The notes under the pieces: generated by a model
The model's database searches: none
Told to the model about the DNA's origin: nothing
What the model saw: only the letters and a program-made list of their open reading frames with translations
Translations under genes and position numbers: made by a program
Source of the DNA: Nemania diffusa
Lineage: Eukaryota > Ascomycota > Sordariomycetes > Xylariales > Xylariaceae
DNA: 64,000 nt
NCBI GenBank assembly: GCA_038501195.1
Contig: JBBPUQ010000001.1
Coordinates: 3,906,001-3,970,000 of the forward strand
Direction: 5' to 3'
Shown: piece after piece, positions 28,683 to 38,852 of the stretch
Layout of the letters: each line of letters opens with the position of its first letter
How positions within the stretch are numbered: position 1 is the stretch's first letter

Positions 28683-30600
28683 TAAATTAGCAAGTTTATT
28701 ATTATATTTAATAGTTTTTATTTTAATATTAAAATAATAGTTTATATATTTAATATAATTTTTAAAAGCTATTTATATAATATTAGCAAATTTATTATTA
28801 ATATAATAATTTTATATATAGTTTAAATATTAATTAATTATTAATATTATTTTTTAAAAATATTTTTTTTAATTAAGTTTATTATATTTATAAAAATTAA
28901 TCGTTAAATATATATTTACTTTTATAACTTTTAAATAAATATTTTATATTATTTTATAATATATTTTTATTTAATTATAAACTATATAATTAATAATATA
29001 AATTTTATTATTAAAATATAATATAATTATTACTTTTTTAATATAAATTAATAATTATTTTAATAGTTTAAACTTTAAATATTTAAACTATTAATATTAA
29101 TAATATAAATTTATTTTAACTTTTAACTTTTTTATATAAAAATTTAATAGGTTTTTTTATATATAAAAAATATAAACTATAAATTATATTAAAAAATATA
29201 AAAATATTTTTTAGTAATATTTTAAAAAATTAAACTTAAATTTATTTTTTTAATAAATTTTTATATAATTTAAAATTTATAAAAATATTAAATTTATAAC
29301 TATTTTTAAATAATAAACTATATTATATAATTTATATATAATATATTTTTTTAAGCTTTAAATTTTTATATCGATTTTTTTATAGCTATATATATAAATT
29401 ATATTATTTTTTATTATTATTATATTTTTAAAATTAGTTTTTTTAAAATTTAAAAAATAATTTAATGTATTAAAAAGATATAAAAAAATTTCTAAATTTA
29501 TTATAGCTAAATTTTTTAATAAATAAATTAATAAGTTTTTTTTTTATAAATTAAAAATATTTTTAATTTAAATTATTAAAAGTTTTAAAAGTTAATTTTT
29601 TTTTTTTATAGTTTTAAATTTATTTTTTTTAAACTTTTTTTTTTATATTATTATTTTATATATTTTATTATTTATTTTATAATTTTATTAATATTTAATT
29701 ATAATTTAACAATTTTTTTAATAATAATATTTAAATTTTAATTATTAAATTTATTTTTAAAAAAAATAAATTAATATTTAACTATTAAATAATATTTATA
29801 ATATATTATATAATTAATAATATTAAGATTTTTTTTTTTGTTATTTATATAAATATTTATTTTAAAATATTTATTTTAATAATTTTATTTAATTATTTAT
29901 TAATTTATTTAATAAAGTTTTTAATAAGTTTTATTATTATTAAATATATAAAGTTTTTATATTTTTATTTATATTTAAATTTAAAAACTTATTATATTAT
30001 TATATTAAATTTTTTTAATTTATTATATTATTTATTAATTATTTTATTTATTTTTATATATATTAATTTATAATTAAAATATATTGTTTTATATATTTAT
30101 TTAATAAATTTAATAAACTTTATTTAATAAATATTATAATATTTTATTATTATATTATAGCTTTATTTAATAATTAAATAAAATATTTATTAAAAAATAA
30201 TAAATTTAATAATTGATATATTAAAAAAGTTAATATTTATATTTGCAAATTTTATTATTATTAATATATTTAGCTATTTTAATTAAAAAACTTATATAAA
30301 TTTAAAAACTAAATAAATTTATAAGTTTTTATTATATATTTTTATAATAAAGTTTTTTTTTTATAAATAAAAATTATTAAAAAAATAAAAAATAATTATA
30401 ATAAAAGTTATTATTTTAATAATTTTATTAATTATATATATATAATTTATTATTTAATAAAATATAAAAATTAATAAAACTTTTAATTATTAAATTTAAT
30501 ATATCTGCTTTAATGTTATATTAATAACTAACTTTAATTTAAAGCAAATATTTAATAAATTTTTTTTATATATTATATAAATTACTTAATATTAGCTACA

Positions 30601-30989
30601 TCGCTTATATAATCAATACATGCTTCTCATGCACAGGCCTCAAGCTCTTTAGAAGAGGCTCAAATCTAACACTAGCTAGCAGGGGGGGGGGCTCTAGGGC
30701 GGCACCGCCACAATACATGTATATCTGCCTTATGCGTAGATCAGACCCGCTACACATACGCATAGGTACGCAGTAGATAAGCCACAGGTATGTACAGAGA
30801 GGTAGGTACGTACACCATACAGAGTAATAGGTGCACCTACCAGGTACCTATAGGTACCTAACCTTGTAAGAAGGTAGGATGTAGGTACAAGTACAGTAGG
30901 TAGGTTAGGTAGGTAGGATTGAACCTTGCGAGCATGTAATAGTTCCTTGTCCAAAACTCGCTCTTCTCGCGATTATATATAGAGACAAA
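30601..30989. other. AT-block boundary and upstream region of the NECAP-like gene
   Basis: Base composition switches abruptly to balanced near 30,600. The stretch contains a run of ten G (about 30,680) and many TAGGTA/GTACCT motifs between 30,770 and 30,920. No gene is supported. It must hold the promoter of the gene starting at 30,990, although no distinct core element stands out apart from TATATATA just upstream (30,975-30,981). Confidence 0.6.
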
Positions 30990-31974
30990 ATGGAGTCAAT
31001 TGACCCGGCCACTGGCCAAGCTCTACCGGCAGATGCCATTCAGAGGGTGTTATTCATCATCGGGAACGTCCATGTCTACAATGTCCCACCCATGACGCCG
31101 GGCAAGGGCCATGTCGCAGCCTCGGTGAGTACCTACTACTTGCGCCCCTGAGATAGGTTCAAGTTTCACCCTCACATTTATTCATTTATTCGGATGTACT
31201 TCTCAATGTGGGGTCTTCTTAATATACCTAGCCTCATCGCATTCCTCGTCCCCTTCTTGTAGGGGCCGCACGTGCTTCTTTACGACAGGCGATCATTGAA
31301 CAACGCAGCGGTCACTGACTCACTACGCGTAGTGGACCGCCGAGGGGAACAGCCGCCAAATTTTCACCGCGCGGCTCCGAGTGCTCGAGACTGCCATCAC
31401 TCAGGCCTCTGGCGAGGAGAAGGTAAAGGCGGACATCATCCTGGAAGACCAGCGCACCGGCCAGTTGTTTGCCGCGGCGCCATACACTGCCGCAGCAATC
31501 GTCGAGTCCGCCTATGATAGCTCGCGGTTCTTCGCTCTGCGCGTCCAGGATGGGGCGGGCAGGAAAGCGACACTAGGCATCGGCTTTGAAGAGAGAAGTG
31601 ATGCATTCGACTTCGGCGTGGCTCTGCAGGAAGCCCAGAAGACGCTCGGCTGGGCGCAAGGGGGGTTGCCAGGCCAGAAGCCCGCAGAGGAGAAGAAAGA
31701 CAGCGTTGAGAAGCGCGATCTCAGTCTCAAAGAGGGAGAGACGATTACGGTCAACCTACCTGCAAGATTCGGCAGGCGTAAACCCCAGGCTGGAGAAGAA
31801 GTCTCAGGCGGCAGTCTCTCGTCCTTCTCACTACCTCCGCCTCCATCTGCCGCGACATCTAAGGGGGGAGGGATACCTCCACCACCTCCCGCGCCGTCGA
31901 CCAGCTCGAGAGCTAAGCGACTATCCGCAGCGAATCTAGGCTTCGACGACGGGAAATTTGGTGAATTTGCCTAA
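30990..31974 (+). CDS. NECAP-like clathrin-coat-associated protein (DUF1681)
   Basis: The two-exon model is 30,990-31,124 and 31,333-31,974, with a 208-bp GTGAGT...TAG intron, giving 258 residues. Exon 1 ends in phase 0 at ...HVAAS and exon 2 resumes with WTAEGNSRQIFTARLRV, which restores the expected run. The NECAP PH-like domain spans roughly residues 15-135 and shows RVLFIIGNVHVYNVPP, VKADIILEDQRTGQLFAAAP and the signature GIGFEERSDAFDF. NECAP proteins bind AP-1/AP-2 adaptor ears and accessory factors during clathrin-mediated vesicle formation. The C-terminal third is Pro/Ser-rich and probably disordered, ending GFDDGKFGEFA, possibly a short adaptor-binding tail. The gene starts only about 390 bp from the AT block and faces the next gene tail to tail (253 bp apart). 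Family assignment is firm; the intron 3' end rests on family alignment. Confidence 0.9.
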
Positions 31975-32227
31975 TACTATTCGTGATGGACCGCAGTTTG
32001 AACCCCCAGCCGAGAGATGACAATCATTGAATGGTAAAATGCCAGACTTTTCATACGTTTCAACTCATTTCACACACAATGAAAGTTCTATTTCAGAGCT
32101 TGCCCAATAATACTAGTCACCACCGCCTTGTAGAAACGTGCGGCCGTTCATTACGGACACAGTAACCCACAAGTTTGTGAGTCCTACCGATCTCTGTACC
32201 ATTCTCCTCCCACTACAATATTTAGGG

Positions 32228-33462
32228 TCAGTAATCATCATTCTGAGTGTGAGGCGGACGTAATTTAGAGGCCAAGAAACTCCTTAGGACACGGTAATGG
32301 CTCGAGCAGGAACCCCCGTACTGTTGAAAATAACCGGAGAAAGAAGAAGATGCTTCTTAAGGTTACATACCTCGTAATGCACCGGTGGCAAACTCCATCG
32401 TCTCGCGTCCGAATCATTCGGAGAGACCAGAGGCCTGCCTCCCTGAGCGGTGTCTCCCATATCCTCACTCGCCCATCTCCTATCTACTTCCCGCGTATAA
32501 TACTGCTCTTCTACGTGTCCCAAGTCAGCATCTATATTCATACGGTAAAGTATCAGCAGCTAGACATGCTCACCTCCATCATTTGCATATGATGCAAACC
32601 GCGACTTATTATCACTCCGGCCCCAATCCTTCTTCTCCGGCCCACCATGTTGAACTACAGGCAAATGAGAGTCCCCGTGGCTTTCCTGCATACCACAGCC
32701 CTTTTTCGGAAAGATAGTAGGGCTATCAGGATGTAGAGGTAATGAAGACGGTCCCTGGTAGCATCTAGTAGCAAAATCATGATAGCCATATGACTCAAGT
32801 TGGTATAGGTACGGATTTGGCTGCGGCGGTAGGTTCTGATATGGGTACTTCCACGGCTGTGATTGCTGGTGTAGAGTGTATTCTGGTCTAAATCCATCGT
32901 ACCTAGGTTCAGATGCATACAGCATCTCCACCCGCTCTCGCTCGATCTGACACCAACGCTCTCGGCATTGGATTTCGATATGTAGCTCGCTTAAGCGCGC
33001 GAGAAGGTTGCCTTCCGTATCGACGGCGCCCTCGATCTGCTGACAAAGCCAGAAACGTTGGCGTTGAGCGTTTTGGAGTCCTTCGTCATCCCATCCCACT
33101 TCGCTACTTGCTTGACAATTCCCCTCGCTTAAGGGTATCCCATCGACCTTCACTTTCACCTTAGCGTTCATGTTTCGGCATCGATGGTGCTGTTGGTATA
33201 GGTGCTGGTGGCAATTCAGCGCATTTCGGTGGTAGTTAATTTGCTCGTCGAGAGTAGGCAATCGTCGAAATAGCTGCAGGGTTTGGTGCTCCTGTGATTG
33301 CAGCCTGTTGAGTAGATGCATCTGCTCGATGTGCAGTTCCTCAAACGTTCGCGGGTGTAGAGCGCGCTCAAGAGCTTCAGGCATTTGCCGTGGGTCTCCA
33401 CGCACCGCAGATTTGTCCTTATTCCTATCAACGTATCTTGGCTCACTTGGAATACTTGCCAT
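32228..33462 (-). CDS. Uncharacterised Gln/His-rich coiled-coil protein
   Basis: Family not recognised. The main exon (32,574-33,462) encodes 296 residues, rich in Glu, Gln, His, Arg and Tyr, with likely coiled-coil stretches at about residues 30-95 (EELHIEQMHLLNRLQSQEHQ) and 130-180 (LLARLSELHIEIQCRERW). The second half is Pro/Tyr-rich and probably disordered. The frame stops at 32,560 if unspliced, but a GTGAGC donor lies exactly before it. A spliced model adds exon 2 (32,371-32,531) and exon 3 (32,228-32,320) through introns of 42 and 50 bp (GTGAGC...ATAG, GTATGT...ACAG), all in frame, for 380 residues ending TQNDDY. Start at 33,462 is the first ATG of the frame. The 42-bp intron is unusually short, so the C-terminal exons are less sure than the main exon. 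Confidence 0.6.
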
Positions 33463-34736
33463 TGTTGCGACGATACTATCGTGGGTCTCGTCGAGGTTGC
33501 TAAGAGTTAGGACATTTTGGAGGCTCTCCTAGACTAGGCAAAGTAGGTGAAGTTTTACATGTATCACGATGAGGAGCATTCATTGTAGGGATAATTTGCG
33601 TATTCTTAGGACTTTCCTGGCTTAGTAAATATAGAACAAGAGCACCCTTTCATATATATAGACGCCTATATAGGAGCAATTGCCTACTTTTAGGCCCTCA
33701 ATGAATCTCTCAACTCTCGTGAGACAAGCATGCATATCTATCTTTGGGGGAACAACATGTCTTGATGGACCTTTGTCTCGCCTAGGCCGTGCGAGCCATA
33801 GCAAAAGGAAATGTTATGATTGGCTTTGATTTCACCCCAGAAAGTTCAGCAGGCTTGCCTCTAGGAGACAGGCACCTGAGTTCATCGAGCGCATCTTTTC
33901 GTAGTTAGTTCTCGCTACTACTGTCAGGTGATAAAGTAACAAGACCCTATAGGGTGGTTATCTCTATTGATTTGGCTATATATAAGGGACCTTCGGTCCC
34001 CCTTATAGATCTAGGAGGTCAGGAATCAATGAATCTATCTATTGAGCCCTAACTACACCCTTCTTCCTAGCTGCGACAGGACTTCTATTCACTCTGTGAC
34101 TTCTTCCTCTGACAACTACAGGCCACTTGAGGTGGGCGGGAGGAGAATTTATAATTGCCACCAATAACATATATCACTGTACCGGGCTCCCACTGACCCC
34201 TGATGTCTGCCTAAGAACTGATGTGATCTAGGATATGTTTGCCCACGTAGGTTGTCACACCCTCTGCGGCAGTTTTATTTCGCGCAGGTTTGGTTGCTTT
34301 ATCACGTCCTGAGCTTTATCGGCATAAAGTTCAAGGCTTAGAGCTTCATTTATCGTCTTCCGTTGGTTTATAGGGCTTCGAATCAATGCCAACCGATGCG
34401 CTAGCTGAAGGTCAACTCCGTAGAAGGAATCTAGACCTATGGTTTGCCTCACACACGTTCGCTTAAGTAACCAATAAACTTGGCTTTTCCTGCTCGTATC
34501 CATTTGTAAATCTAGCATTCATGCTGCAAGTATTGTTGCCTCAGGGGTATAGACTCTAAGCACTTCCACGATTGCTAGGGAAGCCGGTGCTTCGCGCAGG
34601 AATATCATCCCTTATTTGGTATGTAGCTCACCGCAGTGTGTAGCAGTGTAAAGTGTACTCTTAATCGGAGAAGAGTATTTTTGGAGACTATTTAGGGGTG
34701 TGAACATGGCTCTCGTAACGAGGTTCAAAACCATGC
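33463..34736. other. Intergenic, with hairpin and possible transposon trace
   Basis: No convincing gene. It holds a strong hairpin at 33,981-34,007, preceded by a TATATATA stretch and followed by a sequence resembling the end of a fungal retrotransposon LTR. An 87-codon reverse-strand frame (34,255-34,518) has no recognisable domain. This could be the shared upstream region of the two flanking reverse-strand genes. Confidence 0.5.
33981..34007. repeat. Hairpin-forming inverted repeat
   Basis: The arms TATAAGGGACC and GGTCCCCCTTATA are separated by TTC. They pair fully except for two extra C bases in the right arm. Such a structure could be part of a solo LTR or a transcript 3' end; nothing nearby settles this. 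Confidence 0.6.
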
Positions 34737-35456
34737 CTAAGCAGTAATAATAGGATTAAGAAGCTGATCTTTATCTCGTCCGTGTGCCCACGTTTTCGAT
34801 TTGGGCACTAAGGGGGGCAAATGTAGTGGCTCCGTAGTTGTCTCTCTTTCCGACATGCCACCCTGCCCCCGAACTTCGTAGTAGAATGCCTCTTTCACAT
34901 CCTCTAGCAATCGATTCACGCTCAAGGGGTCGCGGGTAGGGTCTGCGAAGCCCAATTCGCCAATACAGCAGCCATCATCGGATTCGGGAGGTGTGTCGGT
35001 GATTAGAAACACCTCGTGTATTTTTGGGAAGCTTTGAATGAGAATATATTTGTTGTAGGTCTCCCAAGGTCGCTTAATAGAAGGCGGGACGTAATCAATT
35101 GCAAGATGAACAATGTAATTCGCATCTCGAATCAAATCAGCGAAGGACCTTGACGAGTCATCATAGCCCATGAAGGGCGGCCGTGGTATGTATAACGTAT
35201 CCATTTCGCGGTAAAAGTATATTCTGGGTTCATGAGACATGGTGCCGAACGACTTCTCATATACCCTCAAGGCTTCAGAGCGAGACTCGTGGCAAGCCTG
35301 AAGGACGGCAGGGACTGCTGCCGTCGTGGTACACCGGTCTTCCTCGGGGTCGTAAGATACCTCGACGACCCGCCGATGACATGATAGCCGCCATATCTGA
35401 ATTCTCAGCTCAGGGGGGAGTAGAGGAAATAATGTGAAAAGAGTGAGAGAAGACAT
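34737..35456 (-). CDS. 2EXR domain-containing protein
   Basis: Single-exon gene of 239 residues from the chosen ATG at 35,456; an upstream in-frame ATG at 35,492 would add 12 hydrophobic residues (251 in total). The later start is preferred because 2EXR proteins usually open just before the FPLLPPELRIQIWR motif, which here begins about residue 9. Further 2EXR features follow: PAVLQACHESRSEALRVYEK (about residues 47-66) and the YFYREMDTLYIPR strand (about residues 79-91). The family is large and fungus-specific, often lineage-expanded, and has no established biochemical role; the name reflects conserved E-x-R motifs. The C-terminal 50 residues are polar and probably flexible. The protein appears intact, with no frameshift. 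Function remains unknown. Confidence 0.85.
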   Translation of the reverse strand: MSSLTLFTLFPLLPPELRIQIWRLSCHRRVVEVSYDPEEDRCTTTAAVPAVLQACHESRSEALRVYEKSFGTMSHEPRIYFYREMDTLYIPRPPFMGYDDSSRSFADLIRDANYIVHLAIDYVPPSIKRPWETYNKYILIQSFPKIHEVFLITDTPPESDDGCCIGELGFADPTRDPLSVNRLLEDVKEAFYYEVRGQGGMSERETTTEPLHLPPLVPKSKTWAHGRDKDQLLNPIITA

Positions 35457-35492
35457 TGTCAAGGGAGGAATATGGACGATCAAGAGCATCAT

Positions 35493-37139
35493 CGTATAAG
35501 TGTGGGTAGCTCAGAAAGCCACTGTATAGGCCTTAAGTGGTGAATGTGGATATAAATATTAGAAGAATTGAAGACTGTATGACAGAATTGGGCAGCTATC
35601 GCGAACTATCCTCCCTGCCGGGAAAGATAAAAAATAAAATAAAAAAATAAAAAGCTTTGACTGGCCCTTGGCTATAGCGCCCATAGGGTTACAGTCGTTG
35701 ATTGTCACTTGGGCACCTTTACACCTTGTCACATTGGCGAGAACGAGAACCGTGGAGTGCATCCCATATTAGGATAGCAAGCCAACTTAACTTAGACTCG
35801 GACCGATCGCACTAGGCTAGGATGATCCATGATCTGGGAATGAAGGAGGGCATGAATATGAAATATGGATAATGTCGAGGGCTTGAACACATGCCAGGCG
35901 GGTTGTGTGTACCTATAAGTAATAAGTCAGGCGAGCGAGACCTTCTCCTAAAGAGTCAGGTTCGTCGAGTTCGTCGAAGTTCGCCGAGCCAGAAGTCGAT
36001 GCCTATGATACAATCATGCAGAACTACTACATAGACTAACCTAGACCTACCGATCTGCACAGAGTAGCATTGGTTAGAGTATAGTGCTGGAGACGAGGCG
36101 TGGCTGACTTGCTTTACTACCTACTTACTCTGTACTACGCGCCTACAGTGCTGTGCCTACTTAGTATGCGTGCTTCCCAAGTACTGGCGAGGAAATTTTT
36201 TACCCGTTAGGTAGGTAAGTACACTGTACAGTACTAAGGGAGTAATCCTTCCGTGGAGAAATACCTGTCTACGCGATCAAGATGGTGGAGATGGTCCAGT
36301 AAAGAATTAGAAGCATTTTCGCTTTGCAGTTGAAATCATACGACTTTTTTTGGAGCCGAGACCTGTTACCAATAATAACTTGAGCTGGGGACGATTTCAA
36401 CGCCCGAAGAATTCCGTTGGTGTTAGGTAGTGTACAGAATAGGCACCTTGGTAACCGTAACCGTGCCCGGTGAAACAGCCCGAGACGGCCTGGTCCCTAT
36501 GCAGCAAGGTATGCCGCAAGGCTCAATAAACGTGGCTCGCTTTCTCTCTTTTTTTTTCTGTCTCTCTTCCCCCTTTTTCTTCTTATATGATACATACCAT
36601 GGAAGTGGAATGAGAGATCGAATACATATTCTATCCATGTACATCGTAGGTAATATGGGGTACTCGCCTTACTCATACTTGTCTATAGCAGTGTATGCAC
36701 TATAAAACCGTACCTCGGTAATTATAATTAAATGACTACTACCTCCCGGTATTCTTACCGAGCTGTCACCGAGAGCTACCTACAAGCAGGTACCTAGGTA
36801 GCCTTGGAAAAGCAATAGCTTAGCGCACGCACAGATCACTCTCACGGTCCGCGTGCAGCTGGCAGGCGGGAAGTTGGTGAAAACTCAGCCCAAAATAAAT
36901 TCATCCATCTACAGAAGATAGATTAGGTAGATAGGTGGGCTTGGCAATGTCCTATTGGGATTCTCTTGTCATGAAATAAAAACTATTTCAACAAACATGA
37001 TTTTAACCAAATTAGAGTCTATCCCTGACTTTAGTTAGAACTCACTCGGCCACTACATCTCTGCCTTGTTGTATACCTAAGTTCTTACCCTGCACTCCTT
37101 ATTTCATGTTGCGGTTGTGAAATTGGAATGTTCAGGAGG
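35493..37139. other. Intergenic region with TAGGTA motifs and small repeats
   Basis: No gene supported. It includes a triple near-repeat of GTTCGTCGA (35,959-35,987), a T/C-rich tract (36,540-36,582), and scattered TACCTA/TAGGTA motifs. Open frames on both strands around 36,423-36,705 overlap each other and show no protein-like signal. The last few hundred bases must include the promoter of the tRNA-guanine transglycosylase gene. Confidence 0.5.
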
Positions 37140-38514
37140 ATGGCGAGTACTATAGCCTCTGCGTCATCTGCGGCTCTCACTTTTGACCTTGTGGCTCGCT
37201 GTTCTGTATGTAACTCACTTTGTTACAATTCAGTGCTACCACCTCTCTAGACATTACTAATCAGGTGTTCTTAGACGACCCGAGCACGAGCTTCTGTTCT
37301 AACTCTTCCTCATGGCCCCGTGCAGCTGCCTATATTCATGCCCGTTGCGACCCAAGCGTCACTAAAGGGCCTGACTCCAGAACAGTTAGAGGAGACCGGT
37401 TGCCGTCTCTGTCTCAACAACACTTACCATCTCGGACTTAAACCTGGTCAAGAAATACTCGCCGCGGTCGGCGGTGCTCATAAGCTTCAGGGATGGAGCC
37501 ATAACCTTTTAACAGATAGTGGAGGGTGAGTTACTCCTATTCGCCTGTGGCCATTCTCTTAGCACTCCCGTGGATTCTGATTTTCCTTCCAGTTTTCAGA
37601 TGGTCAGTCTCCTGACTCTTGCCAATATTACAGAAGAAGGCGTCAAGTTTCTCAGCCCACATGATGGTACACCCATGCTTCTGACACCAGAGCATTCTAT
37701 TTCCCTGCAAAACACCATTGGTAGTGATATCATAATGCAACTCGACGATGTGCTGGTTACCACCTCTCCAGACTACAAGCGTATGCGAGAAGCGATGGAA
37801 CGTAGTGTTAGATGGCTTGACCGATGCATCGCCGCACATAAGAATCCGGATACACAGAATCTATTCTGTATTATTCAAGGCGGCCTAGACACTGAGATGC
37901 GAAAGGAGTGCTGCAGAGAGATGGTCGCCAGGGATACACCAGGGATAGCGATCGGTGGACTGAGCGGCGGTGAAGCAAAGCCTGATTTCTGCCGAGTTGT
38001 CAAAACGTGCACTGAACTTCTCCCTGAACTGAAACCTCGGTATGTCATGGGTATTGGTTATCCGGAAGATTTAGTTGTGAGTGTCGCATTGGGCGCTGAC
38101 ATGTTCGACTGTGTCTGGCCTACCCGTACTGCTCGTTTTGGCAGCGCTATTACGAGGCACGGCGTCGTCAAGATCAGAAGTTCAGAGTACGCGAATGACT
38201 TCGGCCCAATAGAAGAAGGTTGTGGTTGCGCTTGTTGTAAAAAGGGCGAAGGGGGGCTCGGCATCACTCGAGCGTTTGTTCATCACAACGTAGCAAAGGA
38301 GACAGTTGCAGCGCATCTCCTCACCATACACAACGTATGGTATCAACTCAATCTTATGAAAGAGGCTCGAGATTCTATTATCGCAGACAGGTTTCCTGCG
38401 TTCCTACACCAATTTTTTGCCGACATATATCCTGATAAAGCGAACTACCCACAGTGGGCCGTAGATGCTCTCCGCGGAGTTGGTGTAGATCTACTCTCAG
38501 ATGATAATATATAA
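37140..38514 (+). CDS. Queuine tRNA-ribosyltransferase catalytic subunit (TGT/QTRT1-like)
   Basis: Three exons: 37,140-37,205, 37,275-37,525 and 37,593-38,514, joined by 69- and 67-bp introns (GTATGT...TTAG, GTGAGT...CCAG), giving 412 residues. The enzyme swaps guanine for queuine at the wobble position of GUN-anticodon tRNAs. Family residues are all visible: the substrate-pocket Asp103 in DSGGFQ, the nucleophile Asp278 in [11 protein letters not shown], the GGLSGGE and MGIGYPEDL loops, and the zinc site Cys316, Cys318, Cys321 and His347 with bacterial-like spacing. Length fits eukaryotic QTRT1. Splicing phase is confirmed because both junctions restore conserved motifs (ARCSTTRARAS and DSGGFQMVS). 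A partner QTRT2 subunit would be encoded elsewhere. Fungi that keep TGT salvage queuine, since they cannot make it. The gene converges on the P450 gene downstream. Confidence 0.95.
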
Positions 38515-38852
38515 GCATCAGTCTCTAATATGTGCTGTGTTTCATACCCAAGTGAATGGTAGCGATGTGATGTATATAACCATTATCACCAATGTCTCAC
38601 TATATGATCATCCAAGTTGTCCCCAGATCAATATACTACAAAATCAAATCGCCTAATTTCAAAATAGTGATGATATGAATATTTCTTAGTAGTGCGAGGT
38701 GGAATACTCACTAATACAATATGCTTGGTTTTTTTTACAGATTTCATTTACCGCGACCGACCCACTGACTTCGATAGCAACCACAAACTCAACATAAAGA
38801 CAAGAGTCTATATGGCTATCTACTAAAATAAAAGTTTATTGTTACATAAAAT
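38515..38852. other. Convergent intergenic region between TGT and P450
   Basis: This 338-bp AT-leaning stretch lies between the TGT stop codon and the far end of the P450 reading frame. It should hold both 3' untranslated regions. AATAAA-like signals appear on the + strand around 38,825. No gene is seen. Confidence 0.5.

Larger units (their letters stand above)
21960..28687. mobile_element. RIP-degraded LTR retrotransposon, about 6.7 kb
   Basis: Two direct repeats of 237 and 236 bp lie 6,482 bp apart (start to start), and the DNA between them is fully A/T-converted. The repeats begin with TG, as LTRs do. The five bases before the left copy (TAAAT, 21,960-21,964) match the five bases after the right copy (28,683-28,687), as a target-site duplication should. 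Total length fits fungal Ty3/Gypsy or Ty1/Copia elements. No gag or pol frame survives, so superfamily and transcription direction cannot be read. In such AT-rich DNA a 5-base match has appreciable chance probability, so the duplication is supporting evidence only. Confidence 0.75.
1..30600. repeat. AT-rich RIP-type block, gene-free (left end outside window)
   Basis: About 30.6 kb of almost pure A/T with no open reading frame of useful length on either strand. The few remaining C and G bases sit mostly in CT, AG and GC contexts (for example AGCTTT, AAACT), while CA and TG are scarce. This is the pattern expected when RIP turns CA into TA on both strands of repeated DNA. It is nuclear, because it continues directly into a gene block with spliced nuclear genes. 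It contains at least one recognisable LTR element and several repeats, listed separately. It could be a pericentromeric or centromeric tract or a large nest of dead transposons; the sequence alone does not decide which. Confidence 0.9.

Noticed and set aside
1..30600. The AT-rich block as mitochondrial or other organelle DNA
   Set aside because: No organelle gene, rRNA or tRNA can be seen, no long frame exists, and it joins directly to nuclear spliced genes. RIP on repeats explains it better.
34255..34518. 87-codon reverse-strand frame (MLDLQMDTSRKSQ...)
   Set aside because: No recognisable domain or splice partner. It may be a trace of a retroelement but is not supported as a gene.
34690..34736. 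tRNA-like T-loop (GGTTCAAAACC) near a CATGG...CCATG pairing
   Set aside because: No acceptor stem or anticodon arm can be drawn around it. It is a simple short hairpin.
36423..36705. Overlapping frames on both strands
   Set aside because: Both strands are open over the same T/C-rich tract, which is a composition effect.
37220..37441. 73-codon frame overlapping the tRNA-guanine transglycosylase gene
   Set aside because: It runs through intron 1 in another frame; the conserved frame is the spliced one.
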